A DNA stretch of 64,000 nt from JAVBJV01 sp031546815 (GCA_031546815.1 JAVBJV010000027.1:1-64000); one strand, 5' to 3'. Positions 14,031 to 24,164 are shown, numbered from the stretch's first letter. The notes: a model not told the origin generated them from the letters alone. Numbers and translations are program-made.

Positions 14031-15047
14031 TTATTCTGCCGGAACGCCTTTGGTCGTCGAATATTCGAAATGCAGCGCTTCGCCCGGGAAGACGATCGGG
14101 TGAATTGCGTGCGCGGCCATCGCGGCCTCGCTGAACCCCTGCAGGATCAGCTTCAGCTTGCCCGGATAGGTGGCAATGTCACCCACTGCGAAGATACCCG
14201 GGATATTGGTTTCGTTGGTCGATTGTGCAACACCGATATGGCTGTGATGCAGGTTCAGACCCCAGTCGGCAATCGGGCCAAGCTCCATCGCCAGACCATA
14301 AAGCGGCAGCAGCACATCGGCCTCGACGCGCTTTTCCTCGCCCGCCATGGTGGCCAGCACCACGGTGGACAGTTTGCCATCCACACCTTCCAACGCGTGC
14401 AGCTGATACGGAATGGCCATTTCAATCTCGCCCGCAGCCGCGCCGGCGTTCATCTGCGCCACGCTTTCCGGGGCGGCGCGGAACTTGTCGCGCCGGTGCA
14501 CGACCACAATCTTCGACGCAATGCCCTTCAGCGCCAGTGCCCAGTCCACCGCCGAATCGCCACCGCCCGCAATCACCACGCGCTTGCCGCGCAGGTCTTC
14601 CTTGCGGCGCACGTAGTACTGCACGGCACCGGTCTTCTCGTACGCTGTCAGATTATCGAGCGGTGGCCGGTTCGGCCCGAACGCACCCGCACCGGCCGCA
14701 ATGATCACCGCCTTCGCGCGCACGACATCGCCGGTCGAGGTGGTCAGCACGAATGCGCCCTTCTCCCCCTCCAGCTTGTCCACGCGGCGCCCCAGCAGAT
14801 AGACGGGGCTGAACGGTGCAGCCTGTTCTTCCAGCTTTTCGATCAGCGCCGCACCTTCGATGCCGGGGTGGGCGGGAATGTCGTAGATCGGCTTTTCCGG
14901 ATACAGCGCCACGCACTGCCCGCCGATGGAATCCAGCGCATCGATCACCACGGTCCGCATCCGCAACATGCCGCATTCGAACACGGCAAAAAGACCGGCA
15001 GGACCAGCCCCGATGATGGCAACGTCGGTTTCAATCATTTCAGGCAT
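14031..15047 (-). CDS. Ferredoxin-NADP reductase, thioredoxin-reductase-like type
   Basis: 338-residue flavoprotein that passes electrons between NADPH and ferredoxin. FAD-binding VAIIGAGPAG is at residues 8-17, the NADPH-binding GGGDSAVDWA near 160, and the C-terminal FAD block GDIATYPGKLKLILQGFSEA. The CxxC of true thioredoxin reductases is absent, which separates the YumC/type 2 FNR group from TrxB. ATG 15047 is preferred; open codons further upstream run into the divergent promoter and tsaE. GGGGATACGACG supplies the ribosome site. Confidence 0.9.
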   Translation of the reverse strand: MPEMIETDVAIIGAGPAGLFAVFECGMLRMRTVVIDALDSIGGQCVALYPEKPIYDIPAHPGIEGAALIEKLEEQAAPFSPVYLLGRRVDKLEGEKGAFVLTTSTGDVVRAKAVIIAAGAGAFGPNRPPLDNLTAYEKTGAVQYYVRRKEDLRGKRVVIAGGGDSAVDWALALKGIASKIVVVHRRDKFRAAPESVAQMNAGAAAGEIEMAIPYQLHALEGVDGKLSTVVLATMAGEEKRVEADVLLPLYGLAMELGPIADWGLNLHHSHIGVAQSTNETNIPGIFAVGDIATYPGKLKLILQGFSEAAMAAHAIHPIVFPGEALHFEYSTTKGVPAE

Positions 15048-15195
15048 CGTCGTATCCCCAGAGCAGTTGCACGCCGGATATCCCATCCGCCGGGCATGTG
15101 TAACATGCTCCGCGCGCGGCGACACCCTCCTTGCGATTACCGGCGTCGCAATCGCGATGTGCGATATTTGCACTGCACACGGGCGATAACGCATC

Positions 15196-15651
15196 ATGGC
15201 CGCAATGACCGACCTGACCCGCACGCTCGACACCGAAGACGCCACCCGCGCCCTGGCCGCCCGAATCGCCCGGCTGACACAGCCGGGGGACGCGATTCTG
15301 CTGCACGGGCCACTGGGGGCAGGAAAATCTGCCTTTGTGCGGGCATTTCTGCGTGCCGAATCCGGCGATCCATCGCTCGACGTCCCCAGCCCCACCTATA
15401 CGCTGGTGCAGAGCTACGAGCTGCCGCGTTTTACCGCACATCATTTCGATCTATGGCGCTTATCCGGCCCTGGCGATCTGGAAGAACTCGGCTGGGACGA
15501 AGCGCGGGCCGATGTGGTGTTGGTGGAGTGGCCCGAACGGCTGGAAGACCTGCGTCCGGAAGATGCGCTGTGCATCACTCTGACGCCCATAAGTGAAACC
15601 GCCCGCCGGATCACGCTGTCCGGCTGGCCCGACCGGATGGCCGATCTATGA
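15196..15651 (+). CDS. tsaE: tRNA threonylcarbamoyladenosine ATPase TsaE
   Basis: 151 residues. TsaE drives the TsaB-TsaD complex that makes t6A37 in ANN-decoding tRNAs. Walker A GPLGAGKS (about 39-46), the family block PSPTYTLVQSY, HFDLWRL and LVEWPERL are all present, and the length is normal. Start is ATG 15196 or the in-frame ATG three codons on; ribosome sites are weak for both. First gene of a tightly coupled run: its TGA overlaps the ATG of amgK as ATGA. A 148-base divergent region separates it from the ferredoxin reductase gene. Confidence 0.94.
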   Translation: MAAMTDLTRTLDTEDATRALAARIARLTQPGDAILLHGPLGAGKSAFVRAFLRAESGDPSLDVPSPTYTLVQSYELPRFTAHHFDLWRLSGPGDLEELGWDEARADVVLVEWPERLEDLRPEDALCITLTPISETARRITLSGWPDRMADL

Positions 15652-16649
15652 CGCGCGCCCGCCTGATTGCCGATTTCCTGACCACGCACGGCTACGCAAA
15701 GGCCGAGCAACTGCCGCTGCCGCAGGATGCCTCGGCCCGGCATTACATCCGCCTGCGCGGCGGGCCGCAGGACGCCATCCTGATGGACGCCCCGCCCCCG
15801 CACGAGGACGTGCGCCCGTTCCTGCATATCGGCGCGCATCTGGCTGAGGCAGGCCTGTCGGTGCCGCGCATCTACGCGGCGGACGAGGATACCGGGCTGG
15901 TGCTGCTGGAAGATCTGGGCAACGCGACCTATCCGGCTGCCCTGGCCGATGGCGCGGGCGAGGCCGAACTGTATGGCGCCGCCGTCGATGCACTGGCCGC
16001 GATGCAGAAAGCCGCGCCACCCGCCGGTCTGCCCGCCTGGGACGCGGAGATCATGACGCGGCTGGCCGGTGCCACGTTCCTCGACTGGTGGTGGCCCGCG
16101 ATGTTCGGCGCAGCGCCGGGCGATGCCGTGCGGGAAGACTTCAACGTGGCGATGCAGAGCCTGCTGGCACCGCTGACGTCCGGCCCGCACGAACTGGTGC
16201 ACCGCGACTACTTCGCCAGCAACCTGATGTGGCTGCCCGAACGCAGCGGGCTGCACCGCGCGGGCATAATCGATTTTCAGGACGCGATGATCGGGCATCC
16301 CGCCTACGACCTGGTCTCGCTGATCGAGGACGCGCGCCGTGACCTCTCCCCCGCTTTGCGTGCGGCGCTGACGGATCGTTACCTCGCCCTGCGGCCCGAT
16401 CTGGATGCCGCGGCGTTCCGCAACGCGATGGTAATCTGCGCCGCGCACCGGCATCTGCGCGTGGCGGCGTTGTGGGTGCGGCTGGATCGGCGCGATCGCA
16501 AACCACATTACCTGCGCCTGCACAGCGCGCGCACTTGGGGGCTGTTGCGGAACGCGCTCGCGCATCCGACCGCCGCACCGCTAGCCGCGTTTATGGATCG
16601 TCACGTGCCGCCCGCACAGCGCACCAATCCGGTGGAACACGCCGCATGA
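15648..16649 (+). CDS. amgK: Cell-wall sugar kinase of the AmgK type (aminoglycoside phosphotransferase fold)
   Basis: 333 residues. AmgK phosphorylates N-acetylmuramate and N-acetylglucosamine at the anomeric carbon in peptidoglycan recycling. Seen: a degenerate N-lobe (LPQDASARHYIRL), hinge LVLLEDLG, catalytic loop HRDYFASNLMWL and the Mg-binding IIDFQDAMIGHPAYDL. Sequence alone does not separate AmgK from other small kinases of this fold. The assignment rests on its ATGA coupling to a MurU-like nucleotidyltransferase, the known partner that makes UDP-MurNAc. Placement after tsaE is common in alphaproteobacteria. Confidence 0.85.
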   Translation: MTRARLIADFLTTHGYAKAEQLPLPQDASARHYIRLRGGPQDAILMDAPPPHEDVRPFLHIGAHLAEAGLSVPRIYAADEDTGLVLLEDLGNATYPAALADGAGEAELYGAAVDALAAMQKAAPPAGLPAWDAEIMTRLAGATFLDWWWPAMFGAAPGDAVREDFNVAMQSLLAPLTSGPHELVHRDYFASNLMWLPERSGLHRAGIIDFQDAMIGHPAYDLVSLIEDARRDLSPALRAALTDRYLALRPDLDAAAFRNAMVICAAHRHLRVAALWVRLDRRDRKPHYLRLHSARTWGLLRNALAHPTAAPLAAFMDRHVPPAQRTNPVEHAA

Positions 16650-17368
16650 ACACCACGCCAAAAGCCGCCATGATCCTCGCCGCCGGCCTTGCCACCCGCA
16701 TGCGCCCACTGACCGACACCACCGCCAAACCGCTGCTGCAGCTGATAGGCAAAAGCCTGCTGAACCACGCCATCGACCGGCTGCATGATGCGGGTGTTGA
16801 ACGCGTGGTGGTGAATGCGCACTGGTATGCCGACCACGTGGCCGCGCAAGTCGCGCAACGCGCACAGCAAACCCCCGACATGCATTTCATCGTGCGCCCC
16901 GAAGCCGACCTGCTGGAAACCGGCGGTGGGGTGAAGGCCGCGCTGGCGGACCTCGGCCCCGATCCGTTCTTCGTCATCAACGGCGATGCGTTCTGGCTGA
17001 ACGGCCCATACTGCACCCTGCGACGCATGGGGGCGCTGTTCGATGCGACACGCATGGACGCATTGCTGCTCGTCACCCGCACCACCCGCGTGGCGGGCGA
17101 TACGGGGATGGGCGATTTCATGCTCGACCCCGAAGGCCGCGTGCGCCGCCGCCGCGAGCGCGAGGTCGCGCCCTATTTCTACGCCGGGGTGCAGATCGCC
17201 CGGCCCGCGATGTTTGCCGCCGGGCCGGATGGAAAATTCAGCACCAACATCGTCTGGCAGAACGCCATCGAGGCCGGGCGTCTGTTCGCGCTGGTGCATG
17301 ACGGCCCGTGGTTCCACCTCTCCACGCCCGCAGATCTGGCCGAGGCCAATCAGGCGTTGACCCCATGA
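16646..17368 (+). CDS. murU: MurU-type N-acetylmuramate-1-phosphate uridylyltransferase
   Basis: 240 residues. The nucleotidyltransferase signature AAMILAAGLATRMRPLT (about 8-24) with K of TAKPLLQL, LLETGGGVKAAL and VINGDAFW mark the sugar-1-phosphate nucleotidyltransferase fold in its short, single-domain form. With AmgK upstream this gives the salvage route MurNAc to MurNAc-1-P to UDP-MurNAc, bypassing de novo MurA/MurB. ATG overlaps the amgK stop (ATGA), and its own stop overlaps addB in the same way. Substrate is inferred from context. Confidence 0.87.
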   Translation: MNTTPKAAMILAAGLATRMRPLTDTTAKPLLQLIGKSLLNHAIDRLHDAGVERVVVNAHWYADHVAAQVAQRAQQTPDMHFIVRPEADLLETGGGVKAALADLGPDPFFVINGDAFWLNGPYCTLRRMGALFDATRMDALLLVTRTTRVAGDTGMGDFMLDPEGRVRRRREREVAPYFYAGVQIARPAMFAAGPDGKFSTNIVWQNAIEAGRLFALVHDGPWFHLSTPADLAEANQALTP

Positions 17369-20292
17369 ACATCTCCGTCTGCCCGCCCGGCACGCCCGTT
17401 CTCGAGGTGATTGCGCGGGAATGGATCGCACAGGCAGGCGGACTGGGCGACCCTCTGCGCATCGCGCGCGGCACATTGCTGCTGCCCACACGGCGTGCGG
17501 CGCGCGCACTGGCCGATGCGTTTCTGCGCATCACCAATGGTGCACCATTGCTGCTGCCGCGCATCATCGCGATCGGCGCGCTGGATGAAGCACCGCTGGC
17601 CATGGCAGGCGCGCTCGACCTGCCGCCCGCGATTGATGTGGCACGACGGCAAGCGGAACTCGCACGGCTGGTGCTGGCCGCACGCGAAGCGCGGAACGAG
17701 GAGCAGGCATGGCGTCTGGCGGGCGACCTCGCCACGCTGATGGACGAAGCGGAACGCACGGAAGTCGATCTCGCACGGCTACCAGATGCAGCAGATCCGG
17801 AATTTGCCGCGCACTGGCAACGCACGTTGAAGTTCCTCGGCATCGTTACCGAACACTGGCCGCGTTACCTGGCCGATAACGGCTTGATGAACTCCGGCGC
17901 GCGACGTGTAGCGTTGATCGACGCCACCACTGCCGCGCTGCGTACCTCGACCGACACCGCGCCAATCTGGGCGGCGGGGATGACCAGCGCTACGCCGGTG
18001 CTGACGCGCTTGCTGCAAACCATCGCAGCCTTGCCGCATGGACGCGTGATTCTGCCCTCGGTCGACACCACGTTGCCGGATGATGTGTGGAACGCTCTGC
18101 CCGATGCGCACCCACATGCCGGACAAGCGCGTCTGCTGCACGCACTGAATGCGCCGCGCCAGAAACTGCCGATGCAGGCACGCGCGGATTTCCTCTCGCT
18201 CGCGCTGCGCCCGGCCGAGGCGCTGGATGCGTGGAACACCGCACCTCTGCCGCAAGACGCCACGCAGAACCTGTTCCGCCTGTCGCCCGAGGACGCACAA
18301 CACGAAGCCATCGCCATCGCGCTGATCCTGCGCGAGACGCTCGAAACGCCCGACGCCACTGCCGCGCTGGTGACACCGGATCGCGATCTTGCACGCCGTG
18401 TCGCGGCGGAACTCGCACGCTATGGTGTGGTGGCCGACGACAGCGCGGGGGAAAGTCTGAACGAGACTCCGCCCGCCGTGTTCCTGCGTCTGCTTGCCCA
18501 TGTGGTGGCGACGCGGTTTGCACCTATTCCGTTGCTCGCCCTGCTGAAACACCCTATGGCGGCGCTGGGGCTGGCACCCTCCGTCTGTCGCGATGCGGCG
18601 CGGGCGCTGGAGCTGCTGTGCCTGCACGGCCCGCGCCCTCCATCGGGGCTGGGCGGTTTGAAGCGCACGCTGGATCTGGCGCGCGAGGACCGGCATAAAC
18701 CCAAAGCCAACGCAGATGCAGCCGCCGACCTGATCGCGCGGCTGGAAGCTGCCACTGTGCCACTGCTGCGCACGGCATCCGCCATACGAGCCGCACCCGC
18801 CGATCTGCTGCGCACGCTGGCCGAATGCGCCGAGGCCATTGCCACCAGCGACGATACAACCGGCCCCGAACGCATCTGGGCGTGGGAAGAAGGCGACGCG
18901 CTCGCCACCCATCTGGCGACTCTGGCCGACGCATTCCAGCGCCTGCCCGACATGGACCCGCGCAGCTTCCCGCTGTTGCTGGATGCCGCGCTGGAAGGCC
19001 CAGTCGTGCGCAGCCGCCGCGCGCTGCGTGGACGCGAAGGGAACGAACATCCACGCATTCACATCTGGGGTCTGATGGAAGCGCAGTTGCAGAGCGCCGA
19101 CACCATTGTGCTTGGCGGCCTGATTGAAGGTGTCTGGCCACCCGCCACCGACCCCGGCCCATGGATGAGCCGCCCCATGCGGCGGCGCATCGGTCTGCCC
19201 AGCCCGGAAGACATCATCGGGCAGGCCGCGCACGACTTCATGGCGACGGCATGTGCCGCACCGCGCGTTGTTTTGTCCGCACCCCGCAAACGCGATGGCG
19301 CACCCGCCGTGCCCGCACGCTGGCTGGCGCGGATCGATGCGCTGTTGTCTGCACACGGACGCGCATTGGGGCAGCATCCGGCACAAGCCTGGGCGCGCAT
19401 GCTGGACGAACCCGCCAGCGTCACCCCCGTTGCCCCGCCATCACCCCGCCCGCCCGCGCATCTGCGCCCGCGTCGTCTGTCGGTGACCGAGATCGAGACA
19501 TGGCTCGCCGATCCATACGCAATCTACGCAAAGCACGTGCTGAAGCTGCGCGCGCTGGACCCGATCGATCAGGACGCCGACCATTCAGATTACGGCAGCA
19601 TCGTGCATGCCGCCCTGCATAAATTCGCCGACCGCGTCGGCATCGCCACACCGCCCGACATGGCCGCCATCCTGCGCGCCGCGATGGAGGAGGCACTGAC
19701 CGACCAGGTGGTGCGTCCGGCACTGGCCGCGTATTGGCGCCCGCGTCTGATGCGCATCGCCGACTGGGTTGCCGCGCGCGAAGCAGACCGGCGCACGGAA
19801 AATCCGCTGACTGCCATCGCGCCGGAAGTGCCCGGCAAATGCGGCTTTCCCGGCGACTTCACCCTGACCGGGCGCGCCGACCGCATCGAGCAGCGCCGCG
19901 ATGGCAGCGTGGCGATTCTGGATTTCAAGACCGGCACCGTCCCGCTGAAGAAACACGTGCAGGAAGGCCGCGCGCCGCAGTTGCCGCTGGAAGCTGCAAT
20001 GGTCGAGGTGCAGGCGTTTGGCGCAACACTCGGCGGACGCGTTGCCGAACTGCTTTACTGGCGGCTGACCGGTGGGCGCGATGCGGGCGAGGAAAAATCC
20101 TACTTCGCCACCGAAGACGACATTCGCGCCGCCGCCGAGGAAGCACGCACTGGGTTGATCGCGCTGATCGGAAAATTTTCGTCCGAAGACCAGCCCTATC
20201 TCGCGCAACCGAACCCGGATTTCACGCCGCGCTATTCCGACTACACGCAACTCGCCCGCGTCGCCGAATGGGCCGCCGGAGACGACGCATGA
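17365..20292 (+). CDS. addB: Double-strand break repair protein AddB
   Basis: 975 residues, non-helicase-like partner of AddA. The N-terminal two thirds resemble a degenerate helicase with a weak nucleotide site. The C terminus carries a PD-(D/E)xK nuclease: SVTEIETWLADPYAIYAKHV, DYGSIVHAALHKF and SVAILDFKTGTVP, with QLPLEAAMV after it. ATG 17365 overlaps the murU stop; open codons before it belong to murU in another frame. Alphaproteobacterial AddB is divergent from that of Bacillus, so the conserved Fe-S cysteines are not obvious. The addB-addA order and 4-base overlap support the assignment. Confidence 0.93.
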   Translation: MNISVCPPGTPVLEVIAREWIAQAGGLGDPLRIARGTLLLPTRRAARALADAFLRITNGAPLLLPRIIAIGALDEAPLAMAGALDLPPAIDVARRQAELARLVLAAREARNEEQAWRLAGDLATLMDEAERTEVDLARLPDAADPEFAAHWQRTLKFLGIVTEHWPRYLADNGLMNSGARRVALIDATTAALRTSTDTAPIWAAGMTSATPVLTRLLQTIAALPHGRVILPSVDTTLPDDVWNALPDAHPHAGQARLLHALNAPRQKLPMQARADFLSLALRPAEALDAWNTAPLPQDATQNLFRLSPEDAQHEAIAIALILRETLETPDATAALVTPDRDLARRVAAELARYGVVADDSAGESLNETPPAVFLRLLAHVVATRFAPIPLLALLKHPMAALGLAPSVCRDAARALELLCLHGPRPPSGLGGLKRTLDLAREDRHKPKANADAAADLIARLEAATVPLLRTASAIRAAPADLLRTLAECAEAIATSDDTTGPERIWAWEEGDALATHLATLADAFQRLPDMDPRSFPLLLDAALEGPVVRSRRALRGREGNEHPRIHIWGLMEAQLQSADTIVLGGLIEGVWPPATDPGPWMSRPMRRRIGLPSPEDIIGQAAHDFMATACAAPRVVLSAPRKRDGAPAVPARWLARIDALLSAHGRALGQHPAQAWARMLDEPASVTPVAPPSPRPPAHLRPRRLSVTEIETWLADPYAIYAKHVLKLRALDPIDQDADHSDYGSIVHAALHKFADRVGIATPPDMAAILRAAMEEALTDQVVRPALAAYWRPRLMRIADWVAAREADRRTENPLTAIAPEVPGKCGFPGDFTLTGRADRIEQRRDGSVAILDFKTGTVPLKKHVQEGRAPQLPLEAAMVEVQAFGATLGGRVAELLYWRLTGGRDAGEEKSYFATEDDIRAAAEEARTGLIALIGKFSSEDQPYLAQPNPDFTPRYSDYTQLARVAEWAAGDDA

Positions 20293-23200
20293 GCCGCCCA
20301 GTATCTCCGCGCGATCGCGCAACCGCCGCACAGCTGGAAGCATCGAACCCGCACAGCTCGGCATTCGTGTCGGCCAGTGCTGGGTCGGGCAAGACGCGTG
20401 TGCTGATCAACCGTTTGCTACGTCTGATGCTGGGCGATGCCACCCTGCCGGGCACCGCGCCCGAACGCATTCTGTGCCTGACCTACACACGCGCGGCCGC
20501 TGCTGAAATGTCGCTGCGGTTGCAGCAGCAGCTTGGCGCATGGATCGGGTTGGACGACGCAAAACTGGATGCCGATCTGCACCGCCTTGGGCTGGTGCCG
20601 GACGACGATCTGCGCCGTCGCGCCCGGCGGCTGTTCGCGCAGGTGCTGGATGTGCCGGGCGGCATGCGCATCGGCACCATCCACGCGTTCTGTCAGTCGC
20701 TGTTGCGCCGCTTCCCGCTGGAAGCATCGCTCACGCCGCACTTCAGGCTGGTGGAAGATCGCGATGCGGATTCGCTGCTGCACGAGAGTCAGGAAGACGT
20801 CCTGAACGAGGCCGTCACTGGTCCCGCGCAACAGGCGCTGCAGACGCTGGTCGGGCTGGTAAAGGCGGATGATTTCGCCGCACTGGTCCGCGCGCTGCTT
20901 GCCGCGCACAACAAGCTGAACACCGCCCTGCACGCCACCGGTTCGGTCGCCGCATTGCAGGCCACGCAGTATCGCGTGCTGGGCCTGGAACAGGGCGTGA
21001 CCGAGGAAAGCGTCCTTGCCAAGGCATGCTCCGGTTTCCTGGGCGAGCGCGATCTGCGCGCGGCTGCGGTCGTCATGGCCGAACACGGCGGCGCCGCAGT
21101 GCAGAGCGCCGCCGCGCAGATGCTGGCATGGCTGAACCTCGCTCCCGCCGAACGCGCGCTGAAATGGGGCGAATGGCGTCGCGTCTTCCTCACCCAGAAG
21201 GGCGAGATCAAGGCCGAGAAAACCCTCACCAGCAAAAACGCCCGCGCCGTTGCACCCGATCTTTACGCCACGCTGGAAGCCGAGGGCGAACGCATCATCG
21301 ACATGGACGGTCGCCTGAGCGCTATTGCGGTGGCACAGGCTTCCGCCGCGCTGATCGCACTCGCCGCGCCGGTGCTGGATGGATACGCAACGCGCAAGGC
21401 CGACAGTGGCGCGCTGGATTATGCCGACATCATCTCCGCCGCCGCAAAGCTGCTGCACGATCCGGGCGCGGCGTTCGTGCTGTATAAACTTGATGGCGGG
21501 CTGGACCATGTATTGCTCGACGAAGCGCAGGACACCGCGCCCGAGCAATGGCACCTGACCGCCGCCCTCACGCATGAATTCTTCGCGGGGCACAGCGCGC
21601 AGGAACAGAACCGCACCATCTTCGTGGTGGGCGATCGGAAACAGTCGATCTATTCGTTCCAGGGGGCCGACCCATCCGGGTTCGATGCGTGGCGCGAACG
21701 TCTGCGCACCCGCACGCGCGGCGTAGCTGAACGCGAGTGGTGCGAACCCGAGCTCGACGTGTCGTTCCGTTCCACCGAACCGGTGCTGCGACTGACCGAC
21801 GCGGTGTTCAGCGACCCCGATGCAAGCGCGGGTGTGGTGCCCAATGGCGCGACGCTGGAACATCTGGCCGACCGCGCGGGACATGCGGGGCGCGTGGAAT
21901 TATGGCCGCTGATGCAGCGCCCCGAACGTCCCGACACCGCATCGTGGAGCATTCCCGCCAGCAACCTGAACACCGAATCCGCCCCCCAGGCGCTGGCCAA
22001 CAAACTGGCCGACTGGATCGCGCAGCAACTGGCCGATGCAACGCCGCTTGAGAGTCGCGGGCGGCCATTGCAGGCGGGCGATATTCTGGTGCTGGTGCGC
22101 AGGCGCAATGCGTTTGCCACCGCGTTGGTGCGCGCACTGAAGGCACGTGGCGTGCCGGTGGCCGGGCTGGACCGCATGAAACTGCCGGAGCAGCTGGCGG
22201 TGAAAGATCTGCTGGCGCTGGCCGACACGCTGCTGCTGCCGGAAGACGATCTTGCGCTCGCCACGGTGCTGACCAGCCCGCTGGGCAATATCAGCGACGA
22301 CGGGCTGATGCATCTGGCGCTGGGGCGTACCACGTCGCTGTGGCACACGCTGCAACGGCGCGCCGGTGAACGCGAGGACTGGAAAGCCGCGCACGACTTC
22401 ATCGCCGCGTTGCGGGCGCGCACGGATTACGTCTCGCCCCATGTGCTGTTCACCGAAGCGCTGGGCCCGCTTGGCGGACGCGCGCGGCTGCAGGCGCGGC
22501 TGGGGCCGGAGGCCGCGGAACCGGTGGACGAATTCCTCAACATCGCGCTGAATTACGCGCGGATGGAAACGCCGTCGTTGCAGGGCTTCGTGCACATGCT
22601 GCGCAGCTCCGCCGCCGAGGTGAAGCGCGAGGCCGAAGCTGCGGGCGATGTGGTGCGCATCATGACGGTGCACGGCGCGAAAGGGTTGCAGGCGCCGCTG
22701 GTCATCCTGCCCGACACCACCGCCTTGCCGAAGTTCGACACCAAGCTGCTCTGGCTGCACGACAATGCGACGGGTGCGGAAATCCCGCTCTGGTCGCCCG
22801 CGTCCGACATGGTGCCCGGTGCGGTTATCGGCGCGCAGACCCGTATCCGTGCCGCCGCGCTCGAGGAATATAACCGCCTGCTCTACGTCGCCCTGACGCG
22901 CGCGGAAGACCGGCTGGTGGTGTGCGGTTGGGCGAGTGGCAACAGCAAGACCGGATCGGCCGACGTGTCGTGGTATAATCTGGTCCGGCGCGGGTTCGAG
23001 AAACTGGGCGCGACGCAGGTTGAGGATACGCTGGTCATCTCGACCCCGCAGACACGCGCGCCGGATGTGGCTGCCGCTTTGCTTGCGCCGGTCATCGCAC
23101 CACCATTGCCGCACTGGGCGGGGTCTGCGCCCGACTGGCGTGCTGCGCCGCCACCGGCCGAGCCGTTATTGCCGCGCCCGCTGGCACCCAGCCGACCGGA

Positions 23201-23744
23201 AGGTGTGCAGCATGGCGCACCGCCCGCTGCCGCCGCGCCGCTTGCCGCGCGCGATCCGCACGGGGCACGGTTTGCGCGCGGGTTGCTGGTGCACACGCTG
23301 TTGCAGCACCTGCCCGATGTGCCGCATGCACAACGCCATGCCGCTGCCCTGCGTTATCTGGGCGACGAAGCACAGGCCGAACAATTGGCGCAGGAAGTCC
23401 TCGGGGTGCTCGACCACCCCGAGCTTGGTGCATTGTTCGGGCCGGACAGCCGGGCCGAGGTGCCGCTGACCGGTGTGGTCGGCGACCAGGTGATCGGCGG
23501 TCTGATGGATCGCATTGCCATTCTGCCCGACCGTATATTGCTGGCCGATTTCAAGACCAATCGCGACCCGCCGGAACAGGCCGCAGACGCGCCGGTTGCA
23601 TATCTGCGTCAGATGGCAGCGTATCGGGCCGTGCTGCGCGGGGTATTTCCGGATCGCGCCATCACCTGCGCGTTGATCTGGACGCGCGCCGCACGGGTGA
23701 TGGCGCTGCCGGATATTCTGCTCGACCGACATGCTCCCGCTTGA
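20289..23744 (+). CDS. addA: Double-strand break repair helicase-nuclease AddA
   Basis: 1151-residue UvrD-type helicase with C-terminal nuclease; with AddB it resects broken ends for RecA. Helicase motifs in order: SASAGSGKT (Walker A, about 30-38), LDEAQDTAPEQW (motif II), VGDRKQSIYSFQGADP (III), MTVHGAKGLQAPLVIL (V) and RLLYVALTRAEDRLV (VI). The nuclease block ILLADFKTNRDPP followed by YLRQMAAYRAVL is near the end. ATG 20289 overlaps the addB stop; upstream codons of this frame are inside addB. Last of the coupled series; trxA follows after 58 bases with its own ribosome site. Confidence 0.96.
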   Translation: MSRPVSPRDRATAAQLEASNPHSSAFVSASAGSGKTRVLINRLLRLMLGDATLPGTAPERILCLTYTRAAAAEMSLRLQQQLGAWIGLDDAKLDADLHRLGLVPDDDLRRRARRLFAQVLDVPGGMRIGTIHAFCQSLLRRFPLEASLTPHFRLVEDRDADSLLHESQEDVLNEAVTGPAQQALQTLVGLVKADDFAALVRALLAAHNKLNTALHATGSVAALQATQYRVLGLEQGVTEESVLAKACSGFLGERDLRAAAVVMAEHGGAAVQSAAAQMLAWLNLAPAERALKWGEWRRVFLTQKGEIKAEKTLTSKNARAVAPDLYATLEAEGERIIDMDGRLSAIAVAQASAALIALAAPVLDGYATRKADSGALDYADIISAAAKLLHDPGAAFVLYKLDGGLDHVLLDEAQDTAPEQWHLTAALTHEFFAGHSAQEQNRTIFVVGDRKQSIYSFQGADPSGFDAWRERLRTRTRGVAEREWCEPELDVSFRSTEPVLRLTDAVFSDPDASAGVVPNGATLEHLADRAGHAGRVELWPLMQRPERPDTASWSIPASNLNTESAPQALANKLADWIAQQLADATPLESRGRPLQAGDILVLVRRRNAFATALVRALKARGVPVAGLDRMKLPEQLAVKDLLALADTLLLPEDDLALATVLTSPLGNISDDGLMHLALGRTTSLWHTLQRRAGEREDWKAAHDFIAALRARTDYVSPHVLFTEALGPLGGRARLQARLGPEAAEPVDEFLNIALNYARMETPSLQGFVHMLRSSAAEVKREAEAAGDVVRIMTVHGAKGLQAPLVILPDTTALPKFDTKLLWLHDNATGAEIPLWSPASDMVPGAVIGAQTRIRAAALEEYNRLLYVALTRAEDRLVVCGWASGNSKTGSADVSWYNLVRRGFEKLGATQVEDTLVISTPQTRAPDVAAALLAPVIAPPLPHWAGSAPDWRAAPPPAEPLLPRPLAPSRPEGVQHGAPPAAAAPLAARDPHGARFARGLLVHTLLQHLPDVPHAQRHAAALRYLGDEAQAEQLAQEVLGVLDHPELGALFGPDSRAEVPLTGVVGDQVIGGLMDRIAILPDRILLADFKTNRDPPEQAADAPVAYLRQMAAYRAVLRGVFPDRAITCALIWTRAARVMALPDILLDRHAPA

Positions 23745-23802
23745 CCGGCGCGGGCAGGATCGCCACTTTCCATCCTTACGTTTTTAAACCTCCGAGGCAC
23801 GT

Positions 23803-24129
23803 ATGAGCGAACACACCAAAGCCGTCACCGATCAAAGTTTTGGCACCGATGTCGAAAAAGCCGCTGGACTGGTGTTGGTCGACTTCTGGGCGGAATGGTG
23901 CGGCCCATGCCGGCAGATCGCGCCTGCACTCGACGAGCTGGCGAAGGAATTCGCCGGGCAGCTGACCATCGCCAAGGTCGATGTCGACGCAAACCCGGAA
24001 ACCCCAGCGCGCTTCAATGTGCGTGGCATTCCGACTCTGGTGCTGTTCAAGGACGGCAAGCAGCTGGAAATCAAGACCGGCGCGCTGCGCAAAAGCCAGC
24101 TTCACGCCTGGATCACCAGCGCACTCTGA
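23803..24129 (+). CDS. trxA: Thioredoxin
   Basis: 108-residue cytoplasmic disulfide reductant with active site WAEWCGPCRQ (about 29-38), the buried Asp of LVDFW, and cis-Pro in RGIPTLVLFKDG. Normal length, no signal peptide. GAGG precedes ATG 23803. It is followed at once by a strong terminator, so it ends the addBA transcription unit or is expressed from a promoter in the 58-base gap. Confidence 0.97.
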   Translation: MSEHTKAVTDQSFGTDVEKAAGLVLVDFWAEWCGPCRQIAPALDELAKEFAGQLTIAKVDVDANPETPARFNVRGIPTLVLFKDGKQLEIKTGALRKSQLHAWITSAL

Positions 24130-24132
24130 CGC

Positions 24133-24164
24133 AAAAGGCCGCACGATGGTGCGGCCTTTTTCTT
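24133..24164. terminator. Rho-independent terminator after trxA
   Basis: AAAAGGCCGCAC-GATG-GTGCGGCCTTTT followed by TCTT: a 12-bp perfect stem and U tract. The A run on the other side makes it bidirectional; it also serves the convergent glyoxalase-like gene, whose stop begins at 24163. Confidence 0.9.
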
